Assembly: GCA_009908745.1 (NCBI GenBank)
Contig: JAAAOU010000481.1
Span: 1-32,126 of the forward strand
Direction of reading: 5' to 3'
Length of the DNA: 32,126 nucleotides
Source: Bacteroidota bacterium
GTDB taxonomy: Bacteria; Bacteroidota; Bacteroidia; Chitinophagales; Saprospiraceae
Both the position numbers and the translations under genes were made by a program. The notes under the pieces are model-generated. The model had not been told where the DNA came from, ran no database searches, and saw nothing but the letters and a program-made list of their open reading frames with translations. Shown here piece by piece: positions 17,754-25,444 of this stretch (positions within the stretch are counted from its first letter, which is position 1; every line of letters starts with the position of its first letter).

Positions 17754-18746
17754 TCACTCCGCGGCGCTGACGACCTCTTCCAAAGGGATGCCGCGCATGC
17801 ACTTGAAATGGCCCTTCGGACACTGCTGAAAGCCGATCTTGGAGCAGGGGCGGCACTTCAAGCCTTCTACTTCAAACGTGCTATTCTTTTGTACGCCGTC
17901 CGGGTAAAAAGGATACATCCCAAAGGCAGGAATGGTATTTCCCCAGAGCGACAGTATCTGTTTTTGAAAGGCGGCGGCGATGTGCATCATGCCCGTATCG
18001 TGGGTGATGACTTTGGCGGCTTGCCGTACTACGGAGGCCGATTGGTTGATGTTGAACCGGCCGCAGGTATTGACGACTTGTTGCTGCCGCACCGCTTTGG
18101 CTATAGCCTCGCCCTCCTCCGCTTCGCCTGGCCCGCCCAGCAAGACCACCGGCAGGGGCAGTTGATCGCAGAGGGCGATAATGCGGTCCGTGGGCATACG
18201 CTTGGTATTGTGCGCCGCGCCAATGGCGAAAGCGATGTAGGGAGGTGCCTCCGGGCTGCCGCCGAAAGCTTCCGTGGCCAGCAGGGGAGCCATGGCCACC
18301 TCGTCTTCCTCCGGGATGAAATAGTCTAAGCCCTGCCCATCGTAAGCCGCGCCGATACGCGTTGCCGGTGCCATATAGCGGTGCACGATATGTTGGCCGG
18401 GCAAACGGTTGATCTTGAAGTTGACCATCAGCCACTTTTCCCAGTTGATCTTGTCGAAGGTGTAGGCTGTCGCCGAAAGCGCCCACTTGACTTGCAGGCT
18501 GCGCAGGTTGTTGTGCAAATCGATGACGTAGTCAAAGTCTTGTTGCTGTAGGCCCGCTTTTACCTCGCCCACTTTTTTGTCAATGGCCCATACCTTATCT
18601 ATATGTGGGTTGGGCTGCAATAGGCTTTGAAAGGAGCGTTTGCTCAAATAATGGACTTCAGCGCCAAGCTGCTTTACGGCGCGCACAACCGGCGTGGTGA
18701 GCACGATATCTCCGATGGAAGAAAAGCGGACGATCAGGACTTTCAT
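17754..18746 (-). CDS. Family 9 glycosyltransferase (heptosyltransferase-like)
   Basis: 330 residues. The N-terminus MKVLIVRFSSIGDIVLTTPVVRAVK is the hallmark of ADP-heptose:LPS heptosyltransferase-type GT9 proteins. Further family blocks are DFDYVIDLHNNLRS at ~70-83, FAIGAAHNTKRMP near 175, VVLLGGPGE near 205 and THDTGMMHIAAAF near 250, the nucleotide-sugar site. The cysteine-rich C-terminus (CRPCSKIGFQQCPKGHFKCM) is common in Bacteroidota members. It probably adds a sugar to lipopolysaccharide core; donor and acceptor cannot be read from sequence. Its ATG overlaps the stop of the upstream lipoprotein (ATGA), implying translational coupling. Confidence 0.92.
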   Translation of the reverse strand: MKVLIVRFSSIGDIVLTTPVVRAVKQLGAEVHYLSKRSFQSLLQPNPHIDKVWAIDKKVGEVKAGLQQQDFDYVIDLHNNLRSLQVKWALSATAYTFDKINWEKWLMVNFKINRLPGQHIVHRYMAPATRIGAAYDGQGLDYFIPEEDEVAMAPLLATEAFGGSPEAPPYIAFAIGAAHNTKRMPTDRIIALCDQLPLPVVLLGGPGEAEEGEAIAKAVRQQQVVNTCGRFNINQSASVVRQAAKVITHDTGMMHIAAAFQKQILSLWGNTIPAFGMYPFYPDGVQKNSTFEVEGLKCRPCSKIGFQQCPKGHFKCMRGIPLEEVVSAAE

Positions 18747-19510
18747 TGGCGGAGGCTTACGTTTTCGGTTTCGATCAGGGAGACTTGCTCCAGGCTTCCG
18801 GCCTCAAACAGGGAGTCGAAAGTAGCGACCGCGCGGCTATCGCCCTTTGCCTTGTAATTCCGGTAGTCCGCGATACGCAAGCCATTAATGTTGCGTACGT
18901 TATAGGCTTCCCGGAAACGGGCACCGCCGCCGTTCACCTGGTAATTATAGGCTAGGTAGTCCATGGTGTGCCGGCCGCGGTGGAACCAGTAGACATACTC
19001 GTCTTCGTAGTCCGTACCGCCGCCCTCCTGCCGGAAGACGACTTTAATTTTATCGTACGCTTCCCCTTTGATCGTCGTTTCGCCTAAGTACTCCGTTTGC
19101 ACGGCGGGGTCTTGCAGAAAGTAAGGCAACAGCGCAAAGTATACCACCGAATTGACGGAGCCGGCGTAAGCAGCGCTGTCTTTGGCGCTTAGCTCCACGG
19201 GCTCGCCGTTGATGCTGCGGCGGAGGGCGTCGTTGGTCAGCTGGTCGCGTATGGTATCGCCGTCTTCCGAGACAAAGGTGCGGGTGTAGCGGTATTGGCC
19301 GCCTTGCCGCTCGGCTTCGTACGCATATTTGCGGAAGCGGAATTGTACGGTGCTGCTGTCTAGCAAGGTGCTGCCGTGTGCTTGCAGGGCTTGCTGGATC
19401 ACAGAAGCCGCGGCGTCCTTCGGGTTTGCGGCCTCAGCGCCTTCTGAAGGGGGCTCGGCACTGCAGCTCCACAGCAGCGCCAATAGTGATGCTATGATGA
19501 TTGTCCTCAT
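18743..19510 (-). CDS. DUF6503-like lipoprotein
   Basis: Start placed at the ATG at 19510 (MRTIIIASLLALLWSCS), which gives a lipoprotein signal with the lipobox cysteine at about residue 16; the track version adds 32 unlikely residues. 255 residues in total. The body has VQFRFRKYAYEAERQGGQYRYTRTF, NSVVYFALLPYFLQDPAV, VVFRQEGGGTDYEDEYVYWFHRGRHTMDYLAYNYQVNGGGARFREAYNVR. This pattern matches the Bacteroidota DUF6503 lipoproteins, which may have a LolA-like fold; I assign this from memory of the family. Probable periplasm-facing membrane lipoprotein. It overlaps the glycosyltransferase by 4 nt. Confidence 0.8.
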   Translation of the reverse strand: MRTIIIASLLALLWSCSAEPPSEGAEAANPKDAAASVIQQALQAHGSTLLDSSTVQFRFRKYAYEAERQGGQYRYTRTFVSEDGDTIRDQLTNDALRRSINGEPVELSAKDSAAYAGSVNSVVYFALLPYFLQDPAVQTEYLGETTIKGEAYDKIKVVFRQEGGGTDYEDEYVYWFHRGRHTMDYLAYNYQVNGGGARFREAYNVRNINGLRIADYRNYKAKGDSRAVATFDSLFEAGSLEQVSLIETENVSLRQ

Positions 19511-19538
19511 GGGTGCGAAGTTATTATTTTTCTTAGAG

Positions 19539-19799
19539 ATGCTTCGCCATTTGCTATCCCGTGGACTCAGCAAACCGAAGATCAGGCGGTTATACGACTT
19601 CATCAACCACTACACGGGCTTAGAAAATATAGAGAATAAGCTTAAATTTGAAAGTGATGCCCAGAAAATCACTAAATCGAGACAAGCTATGGGACTGAAA
19701 GAAGCCATTCTGCAGGAAGTAAGGGAGCAGGGCATCGAGCAAGGCATCGTGAGCCTCACCCCAAAAACTGGACAAGGGTTTAAGGTGATAAATTCATAA
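19539..19799 (+). pseudogene. C-terminal remnant of an Rpn-family nuclease/transposase-like gene
   Basis: The frame reads LRHLLSRGLSKPKIRRLYDFINHYTGLENIENKLKFES...ITKSRQAMGLKEAILQEVREQGIEQGI. This is typical of the C-terminal half of Rpn (PD-(D/E)XK, 'recombination-promoting nuclease') proteins, which end in EQGIEQG-type repeats. The N-terminal nuclease domain is absent: the frame upstream runs antisense through the lipoprotein gene. The end runs into unrelated sequence (VSLTPKTGQGFKVINS). It abuts the lipoprotein's start and marks the left edge of an AT-rich accessory region. Confidence 0.7.
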
Positions 19800-19810
19800 A
19801 TTTCATCACC
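19784..19810. other. AT-rich inverted repeat at the end of the Rpn remnant
   Basis: ggtgataaatt and aaatttcatcacc pair as an ~11-bp stem with one bulge, directly at the remnant's stop. It could be a plus-strand terminator (followed by aaaattaag) or the scar of a rearrangement; the preceding ccccaaaaactggaca resembles ends of IS3-type elements, which is only a resemblance. Confidence 0.4.
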
Positions 19811-20397
19811 AAAATTAAGACCAGCTATTGCAAGAAGAGGCGTACAAAAACATAAAGACACAGCACAATATTACGGGATTAAACATGACCGCACTACTTT
19901 ATAGAATTTAGTATTGTAAAACCATATTACGCACGTTAAGCGGCGCAAAAATTCGATTGCTCGAACAAAATCTGCTTTGTTAAACACAGTTCAAGTAGTA
20001 AGCTCCTCTGCCTACCTGATAGCTATGACAAGTCTATAGCTAAAAGAGTTGGGTGTAAACCAAGTTGTTACAATCGGTTCGTAGACTCTTTAAGGCTGAA
20101 AAGTGTGACTCCGCTGGAGTCGGTAATATGGTTTGAACCCATGGTGACTAATGTACGCCCCCAACAAAGGACGAATGTTAGTAAAAAATAGCTCCCATCT
20201 TTTAATTAACGCCGAAGTTTTACGCTCACCCAAGAGAATAAGTATCTATATGACCATCTTGTTTACGCTTAGAGATTCCAACGTAGTATTAGTTCTACCA
20301 TATAACCTCTGACACAAGTATCGGGCACTCGCTCGATTATTTATGCACAATTAGTACAAGGTTACACCAAACACTACAAAATCACATCTTCTCCCAA
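19811..20397. other. Gene-free AT-rich stretch with clustered RNA-like helices
   Basis: No supported coding frame. The right half (about 20020-20185) contains several mutually compatible stems. tagctat/atagcta (20020-20042) is one. A distant pair gttggg(t)gta/tac(gcc)cccaac (20048-20165) could close the domain. Inside it are gactcc-gct-ggagtc (20107-20121) and an atggtt/aac(c)cat stem near 20128. An alternative aaagagt/actcttt helix competes with the closing stem. The look is that of a structured RNA, possibly a fragment of group II intron domain I; no reverse transcriptase is present. Confidence 0.4.
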
Positions 20398-21966
20398 TTA
20401 CTCACTTTCTAACTTGTACTCAGATTTTAGAGCATCATACAACTGCAGTCGATTCCTAGGAGAAGGGGCGTTATAGTCAACAATGGTACCATTTATTAAT
20501 ATCAAATAACGTGGGATCTTTGACACTTTTTTTGAGTACTGATTCTTGAACAACAAAGCCTTCAGCTCTTCACCAGCTAAAATATGATAACCTCCAAGGT
20601 GGTATTTATCAATAATACTCACCCATTCGTTATATTTACGATCAGGAGAATCAACAGATATGTATAACCTGTCATACCCCATAGAGCTTAGCATACTATC
20701 TGTAGATGCATTAGAACTAAAATCTTCCAAGCAGCTTAAGCACCAAGTTGCCCAAACATCAATGAAATATTTCCCCTCTCGAAGATTTACCCCCTCTTTA
20801 GAAAATGAGAAATCTGTTATACTCCCACTATCATCAATGATAATAGGTGCCCATTTAGCGTAATATTCATCTGGGTATGGTTGAGTAGAGGAGGTATTCG
20901 CCGCTTCAATCAACTTTTGAGTGTTCCGAAACCGTTCATCGTGAATAACATTTAAATACTTGCTTCCAGGGTATTCCCTTTTAAATAGTTGAAATAAAGC
21001 TTTTCGGTCCCTGTCAAATTCGTTTCCTATGAGTGATGAAAATTCAAAATAAAGCTGATATGCGATCAAAAATTCACGAAGTTCATCATCTGGCTCCAAT
21101 AACAAATGCGCGTGTTTCTTTGAGATATGAAGTGCTTTATATCCTTCATTCACAATAGTGTCAGGCAGTTGCGCATACTCTTTTTTATTATTAGTTATCA
21201 TCCGCTTATATTTGAGCTTTGCAGAGCGAAATAGAGCAAAGCTTGTGTTTACTAGAGCGTGTTCTTCTGCAAGATCACAATAGCAATTGATTTTCTTCCC
21301 AGTACGCAATCGTTTTTCTTGATCGAAACCGGATCCAAACCTACCCCATCGGACATTGAAAACATCTGATAGCAGCCTTGAGCAAAGCGTTGATTTCAAG
21401 TGATTTGCAACTATATTGGCATATGAGGAATCAATTCTACCTAGATTTAGAAGATCGTTGTATGGTTTTACAATAGATTCAATTTTTCTGATAACGGTAT
21501 CCGCAACACCTTCCACATCTGGATTGATGTCATAAAACCAGTTCATATAATCCGTGTACTTGGGGAAATGGTCTTTAAAGTCAAGGAATTCTTGATGTCC
21601 GGCAGCGTTTGCTCCGTAGATCTCCATTTTTAAATCAGGTCCTTTACCTTGATAAGTAAAAACAAGACTAACACTGTCATTAGGCAGCATAAAAAGAACC
21701 AGATGCTCTTGTAGTTTCTGTACACTGCGCTTTTGATATGATATGCGTACCATTACAGCGTCAGTAATGTTACTTGGAAGTACTATTTCTGATTTCCCAT
21801 ACTCAAGTTTTGACTTATGTTGAACTTCAAACAAGCCATAACTTTCAGCATAAGAATACACGACTGTATCAAAAGGGTACTCTTCAGGGAAAGATACATT
21901 CACAATTGTCCGTGAAAGAGATAGGGTTGGACACAATAACAATAAAAATACACAGACCGATAGCAT
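20398..21966 (-). CDS. TlpA-like thioredoxin-fold protein
   Basis: I prefer the start at 21966 (MLSVCVFLLLLCPTLSLS), giving 522 residues. An AGGGG-type ribosome site precedes it and it leaves a clean signal peptide; the track start (22050) adds 28 residues and lacks such a site. The first ~100 mature residues are beta-rich and resemble the DUF4369-like domains found ahead of TlpA modules; the middle is helical. The C-terminal thioredoxin fold has DVWATWCLSC, with the redox CxxC about 110 residues from the end, then SKIPRYLILING containing the cis-proline. It probably works as a periplasmic thiol:disulfide oxidoreductase. AT-rich, like the peptide locus it lies downstream of; a role in that system is inference. 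Confidence 0.8.
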   Translation of the reverse strand: MLSVCVFLLLLCPTLSLSRTIVNVSFPEEYPFDTVVYSYAESYGLFEVQHKSKLEYGKSEIVLPSNITDAVMVRISYQKRSVQKLQEHLVLFMLPNDSVSLVFTYQGKGPDLKMEIYGANAAGHQEFLDFKDHFPKYTDYMNWFYDINPDVEGVADTVIRKIESIVKPYNDLLNLGRIDSSYANIVANHLKSTLCSRLLSDVFNVRWGRFGSGFDQEKRLRTGKKINCYCDLAEEHALVNTSFALFRSAKLKYKRMITNNKKEYAQLPDTIVNEGYKALHISKKHAHLLLEPDDELREFLIAYQLYFEFSSLIGNEFDRDRKALFQLFKREYPGSKYLNVIHDERFRNTQKLIEAANTSSTQPYPDEYYAKWAPIIIDDSGSITDFSFSKEGVNLREGKYFIDVWATWCLSCLEDFSSNASTDSMLSSMGYDRLYISVDSPDRKYNEWVSIIDKYHLGGYHILAGEELKALLFKNQYSKKVSKIPRYLILINGTIVDYNAPSPRNRLQLYDALKSEYKLESE

Positions 21967-22101
21967 ACGATTTAGCCCCTTATGCTTGTTGCTTTGCCTT
22001 AATGATAAATAGCAGCTATTTCTTATTATCTCTTGTGCTGTCTTGGTCATGTGAATTAGATTTAATTGTAATTAATCTTTTTTAGAATCAACATCTATGA
22101 T

Positions 22102-22137
22102 CTGACACCCTAAGGTTTGTGAATCCTAAGTTATCAG
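22102..22137. repeat. Solo copy of the MITE-end repeat
   Basis: ctgacaccctaaggtttgtgaatc agrees at 20 of 24 positions with the right-hand terminal repeat of the element at 22421-22612 read on minus (ctgataacccaagatttgtgaatc). The segment is itself an imperfect palindrome ending ttatcag. Confidence 0.6.
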
Positions 22138-22420
22138 ACTATAAAAAGTAGGGTGTGTAATCTATTGTGTTCGCCTCCTAATGCTTTAGGACCTCAGGAT
22201 TAGGGACGTAAACCTAATGCTTTTCATCTGATCTACGAATTTTTACTCCCCATAAACACGTCTGGCTGATTTCTTGTCAAGCTACACTCCTTACATCTAA
22301 AAAAGTGTCTTAGTGGCGTTGAAATTCTTTTCTCCTTCTAAGCAAGTTGTCTGGAGAAAACTGTAGACCGTATTAATAAAAGGTCATAATACGGTCCTGA
22401 ATCAAAGGCAACATTGATTT
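22138..22420. other. Gene-free AT-rich spacer
   Basis: No coding frame is supported. The only structure I see is a direct repeat of cctaatgcttt about 36 bp apart (near 22178 and 22213) and a cctaat/attagg inversion between them. Confidence 0.5.
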
Positions 22421-22612
22421 TAGGCTGACAACTTTGGGTTTGTGAAAGTCATGACGCTGCTATTTTTTCTGCTATCGAGTCAAAAAACGTACGCATAGCC
22501 TACACGAAGCGTGGGGAAAAAGGGATCCCACAGTGAAGTCAGCGAGGCTTTTTGGCGAAGAGTGGCGGAGAAATAGCAAGTCATGATTCACAAATCTTGG
22601 GTTATCAGCCTA
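22421..22612. mobile_element. MITE-like element with ~45-bp imperfect terminal inverted repeats
   Basis: The left end TAGGCTGACAAC..TTTGTGAA..TCATGAC..GCTATTT is matched, in inverted order, by the right end, TAGGCTGATAAC..TTTGTGAA..TCATGAC..GCTATTT on minus. Four conserved blocks keep nearly the same spacing. The ~90-bp core has no open frame and contains gtggg/cccac and a gaggctttttggcg segment. Both ends carry a TA, which would suit insertion at TA as in IS630/mariner-type elements, but no longer target duplication is visible. No transposase is in the window. Confidence 0.65.
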
Positions 22613-22699
22613 CATCTTAGGTATGTTTGTCTAATACGAAACTTAGGTTTCTGATGTTTTCAATATCGAAGTCGATTGCACTAAGAGAGAAGGAAAGCA

Positions 22700-22731
22700 T
22701 TGTCTTTGTAGTATTTTCACCACAAAGACAA
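22700..22731 (-). terminator. Hairpin downstream of the precursor peptide gene
   Basis: ttgtctttgt and acaaagacaa form a perfect 10-bp stem with a 12-nt loop, about 67 nt past the precursor stop. The tail on minus (ATGCTTTCC) is poor in T, so it may be a terminator or a 3'-end stabilising hairpin. Confidence 0.5.
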
Positions 22732-22797
22732 AAACTCTCCCAAACCTTTCAAAACTTTTGGATACCTCGACTATGAAACAAACAGCTCAAAGTCTAT

Positions 22798-23109
22798 CTA
22801 ATGAGCTAATTGTTGATTTAGATATCCAGTACTAGGATTTTCTAGGGCTTGAGCAGCACATCGGTCCGTGTAAGAACAGGCACCAGTTCCGTCGTTTGCC
22901 CCAGGTGAAGTTTCACAGTGACTTGCTAAATCCTCATGTACTGGGATATCATTGCCATTCCCGCCAGAAGTCCCAGGATAGTACCAACATCCTGATACTC
23001 CTCCGGTACAACTACAATGAAGGTTCGCCCCTCCTTTCACAAACTTCATTTTTTCAATGGAGATGATGTGCTCATTAGTAATACCAAGCTTTTTGATTAA
23101 CTCTTCCAT
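22798..23109 (-). CDS. Double-glycine-leader, cysteine-rich peptide precursor
   Basis: 103 residues. Residues 1-27 (MEELIKKLGI...SIEKMKFVKGG) look like a Bacteroidota double-glycine leader: acidic and amphipathic, with the E-K-M-K-x-V-x-GG pattern just before the cut site. Cleavage after GG would release a ~76-residue, glycine-rich core with six cysteines (HCSC, GCW, SHC, GAC, DRC), enough for three disulfides. No hydrophobic signal peptide is present. The gene starts 17 nt after the VKOR-fusion stop, so the two are almost certainly co-transcribed. Export through the C39 ABC transporter encoded upstream is expected. The core matches no bacteriocin I know; antimicrobial, signalling or effector roles are all open. 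Confidence 0.8.
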   Translation of the reverse strand: MEELIKKLGITNEHIISIEKMKFVKGGANLHCSCTGGVSGCWYYPGTSGGNGNDIPVHEDLASHCETSPGANDGTGACSYTDRCAAQALENPSTGYLNQQLAH

Positions 23110-23126
23110 AAGAATAAATTTTAGGT

Positions 23127-24746
23127 TTAAGAAAATCTGATGAAATATGTTAAGTCTTTGAGGTTATATTGAGACGGCAACTCATGTCCGTTATAATATA
23201 TCATAGGAGTACCCTCTATGCCTTCTTTTTTGGCCCAGATTCTAGTTTGTTCAATATGTTCAAAACCACTATCTTTTTGATTAGCGGTATTATTCAAATT
23301 CGACCGTTGCCGTTTAGCTTGAGTAGAATTACTATTAAACCAATGATGCAGATATTGTATAGCTTCCTCCGAACCTTTAGCTAAGTATATATCAAGCATT
23401 TGCATTGATGCATGCACGCTATTTTTGTCCGTAGCGAAGAATACTAATTGTATTTTAATGTTTGCATTAGATTTTAATATATCGATCAACTGCCTACCAA
23501 GCTCGGAACAATATTCACAAAAGGGGTTATACACTACTAAAATCCACCTTTTGCTCTCTTTATTCCCTAATATCATTCCCACATCTTCTATATCCTGTAG
23601 ATTTTGTATTATTTTTGCAGAACGCAATAGAGACCAAAATACGATAGAATTGTACTTTATTTCTTTATACAGGTTTCTGTAGTTTTCAGACTCAGCTTTT
23701 TTAGTTGTTGCCAGTAAAATTGCTTTAACAAACGAAAAGGCAGCAACCATAAATAAAATAAAAATCAGTAAATACTTTAATATTGACATTTTAGTCAAAA
23801 GAACGATGCTTGGTTCAAAAGTTAAAGCCACGGTAAATTCCAATGCAAGAATGACCTGTATTATAATACAAAGAGGGCACCATGCTTTTGCTATTTTCCA
23901 TTGGTAAACTATTGAGAATATAGTATAAGGAAACACAAGTATACTGATCAATGAAGCAGTCTGTATGAGTCGTATGTCAACCATTATAGCTAAAAGAATA
24001 CAAATCCCTCCACCTGCAAAATACGAAAAGCCAATTTCACTCCAGGTAGCTAGATTTGCAAATTTAGATCCTTTTGAATTCAATACTTTATCACAATTAG
24101 TTTTTCTATTAAAATTACATATCCTTTTAACGAATTTATTTGGTAGAACACCTACTTGCTGTTTCAGGAGTTGCCAAGAAACCATTATCCCTAGCAACTT
24201 AAATATCAGCATTAAGCTAAATTGAGAAGAGAGTATTAAATTAACACTACCTGTGCTGAGTATGTACCATATCAATACTGTAGTTAACACTACAAAAAAC
24301 ATTACCATTATACCTTTGACTATACTCTTAAGTGATTTACGAGTTGATATATTTTGTTCAACTGTGTTGCTTATTAAAATAGTGATTAAATCTTTATGGT
24401 CTAAGAAATTATTGATGTGTTCTTTTTCATGTTGACCTTCGACACTTAAGTAGCCGTTTTCTTCTGCAGTAATTAATTTGAATTGATTTTTATTTGATAT
24501 ATACATTATGAAGGGTGGATCTAAACTTTTAAGTTTATCATTATCTAACGTAACTGCTACATTATCTACTCCATAAAAGTTAAGTGTATCGTGAACTCCA
24601 AGCAACGAATTAGCATTTGGATGTTCTTGTAAAAGTTTAAAAACCTCTTTCTTTTCAGCCTGCACACCTAAAACTTTCAAAGTTCTCCAAACGACTTCGA
24701 TAATTCTATCAATATCTGTTTCGCTCCTAAGTGACAAAGAAAGCAT
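23127..24746 (-). CDS. C39-like / VKOR / thioredoxin fusion membrane protein
   Basis: 539 residues in three parts. Residues ~1-130 resemble a C39 peptidase fold (…LLGVHDTLNFYGVDNVAV…FIMYISNKNQFKLI) but lack the catalytic cysteine, and an Asn-Gln-Phe stands where the histidine would be. It may therefore bind a leader without cutting. Residues ~145-345 form a multi-helix VKOR domain with loop cysteines C210 and C218 and the active-site WCPLC (C290, C293). Residues ~390-539 are a thioredoxin fold with CEYC (C410, C413) and a GTPMIYYNG cis-proline segment. VKOR proteins make disulfides and pass electrons to quinone; the thioredoxin domain would hand the bond to a substrate. Directly followed by the six-cysteine peptide gene, the likely substrate. 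Confidence 0.85.
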   Translation of the reverse strand: MLSLSLRSETDIDRIIEVVWRTLKVLGVQAEKKEVFKLLQEHPNANSLLGVHDTLNFYGVDNVAVTLDNDKLKSLDPPFIMYISNKNQFKLITAEENGYLSVEGQHEKEHINNFLDHKDLITILISNTVEQNISTRKSLKSIVKGIMVMFFVVLTTVLIWYILSTGSVNLILSSQFSLMLIFKLLGIMVSWQLLKQQVGVLPNKFVKRICNFNRKTNCDKVLNSKGSKFANLATWSEIGFSYFAGGGICILLAIMVDIRLIQTASLISILVFPYTIFSIVYQWKIAKAWCPLCIIIQVILALEFTVALTFEPSIVLLTKMSILKYLLIFILFMVAAFSFVKAILLATTKKAESENYRNLYKEIKYNSIVFWSLLRSAKIIQNLQDIEDVGMILGNKESKRWILVVYNPFCEYCSELGRQLIDILKSNANIKIQLVFFATDKNSVHASMQMLDIYLAKGSEEAIQYLHHWFNSNSTQAKRQRSNLNNTANQKDSGFEHIEQTRIWAKKEGIEGTPMIYYNGHELPSQYNLKDLTYFIRFS

Positions 24747-25079
24747 ATAATAGATTTTTTATGTTCGCTGAATTTTACCCTACCATAACTTTAAATGAAG
24801 TTTGGTAATATGCATGTAAGGGTATTTATGTTGTATGCAAATGCTTTATCTTGTAATTGAAACGCATTGCAACAAAAAAGACAAACAACTTAACATTTTA
24901 GATATTTAGAATACAATAACCAGTTTTGCCTTGGTGCTTTTATTCGAAACAAGAAACCTTTCTTACTTTATCAACTTCTATAAATGCCATATTGTAGAAG
25001 TAAAGAAGTTAGATTCTTATCATTACTAAACGAATGACTTGAACCCCAGTAAGACGAATCCGACTATTTATTCTTTCAA
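24747..25079. other. Gene-free AT-rich gap upstream of the VKOR-fusion/peptide operon
   Basis: I see no coding frame and no clean TAnnTTTG box. A promoter for the VKOR-fusion and peptide genes would be expected here because the 333-nt distance to the HTH gene makes read-through less likely. Confidence 0.4.
24974..25001. promoter_or_regulatory. Operator-like or terminator inverted repeat
   Basis: acttcta-N14-tagaagt is a perfect 7-bp inverted repeat, with a further acttct copy nearby on minus. It could be a binding site for the adjacent HTH protein or the terminator of the transporter operon. Tentative. Confidence 0.3.
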
Positions 25080-25412
25080 TCATACTGTAAAACTACGCCC
25101 ATCCACTGCAGCATACGTGCAGTGGAAAAAATAATTCAAATTTTTTCCTCCTTTTACTCTTTTCTCACCGGAACGATTGATCAAAGGCGTGAAGTAAAAC
25201 TCCGTTTCTTGCGTGTAGCAATAAGAACGACGCTTATGGTCGTAAGAGATCGAAGCCCCCTGATAGCGAAGGTCATTGAGTAGCTGGTAAACGGTCCTTG
25301 GGCAGACATTCAGGCGTTCCGACAACTCTTCGGCACTGCCCGTTCCTTTTCTTTTTATCAAATGGTGTAGCCGGTCTAATTTTTGGAGACGCTCTCGAAA
25401 AGTCATTTTCAT
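25080..25412 (-). CDS. HTH-domain transcriptional regulator
   Basis: 110 residues. The first ~60 form a helix-turn-helix of the HTH_11/DeoR-like type: RLQKLDRLHHLIKRKGTGSAEELSERLNVCPRTVYQLLNDLRYQGASISYDHKRRSYCY, including the recognition helix and the wing. The C-terminal tail has GEKRVKGGKN...DGRSFTV. Short HTH proteins of this kind recur next to double-glycine peptide loci in Bacteroidota; this is from memory of such clusters. No ligand or receiver domain is visible. It starts 32 nt after the HlyD gene and is probably in the transporter operon, while the peptide operon follows after a 333-nt gap where it may act. Confidence 0.8.
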   Translation of the reverse strand: MKMTFRERLQKLDRLHHLIKRKGTGSAEELSERLNVCPRTVYQLLNDLRYQGASISYDHKRRSYCYTQETEFYFTPLINRSGEKRVKGGKNLNYFFHCTYAAVDGRSFTV

Positions 25413-25444
25413 AATGCTAGGTTTTTATATGTACAAAGAGATTT

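Noticed and set aside
20121-20145. tRNA-like T-arm (ggtttgaaccc)
   Set aside because: No acceptor, D or anticodon arm at suitable spacing; better explained as one helix of the larger RNA-like segment.
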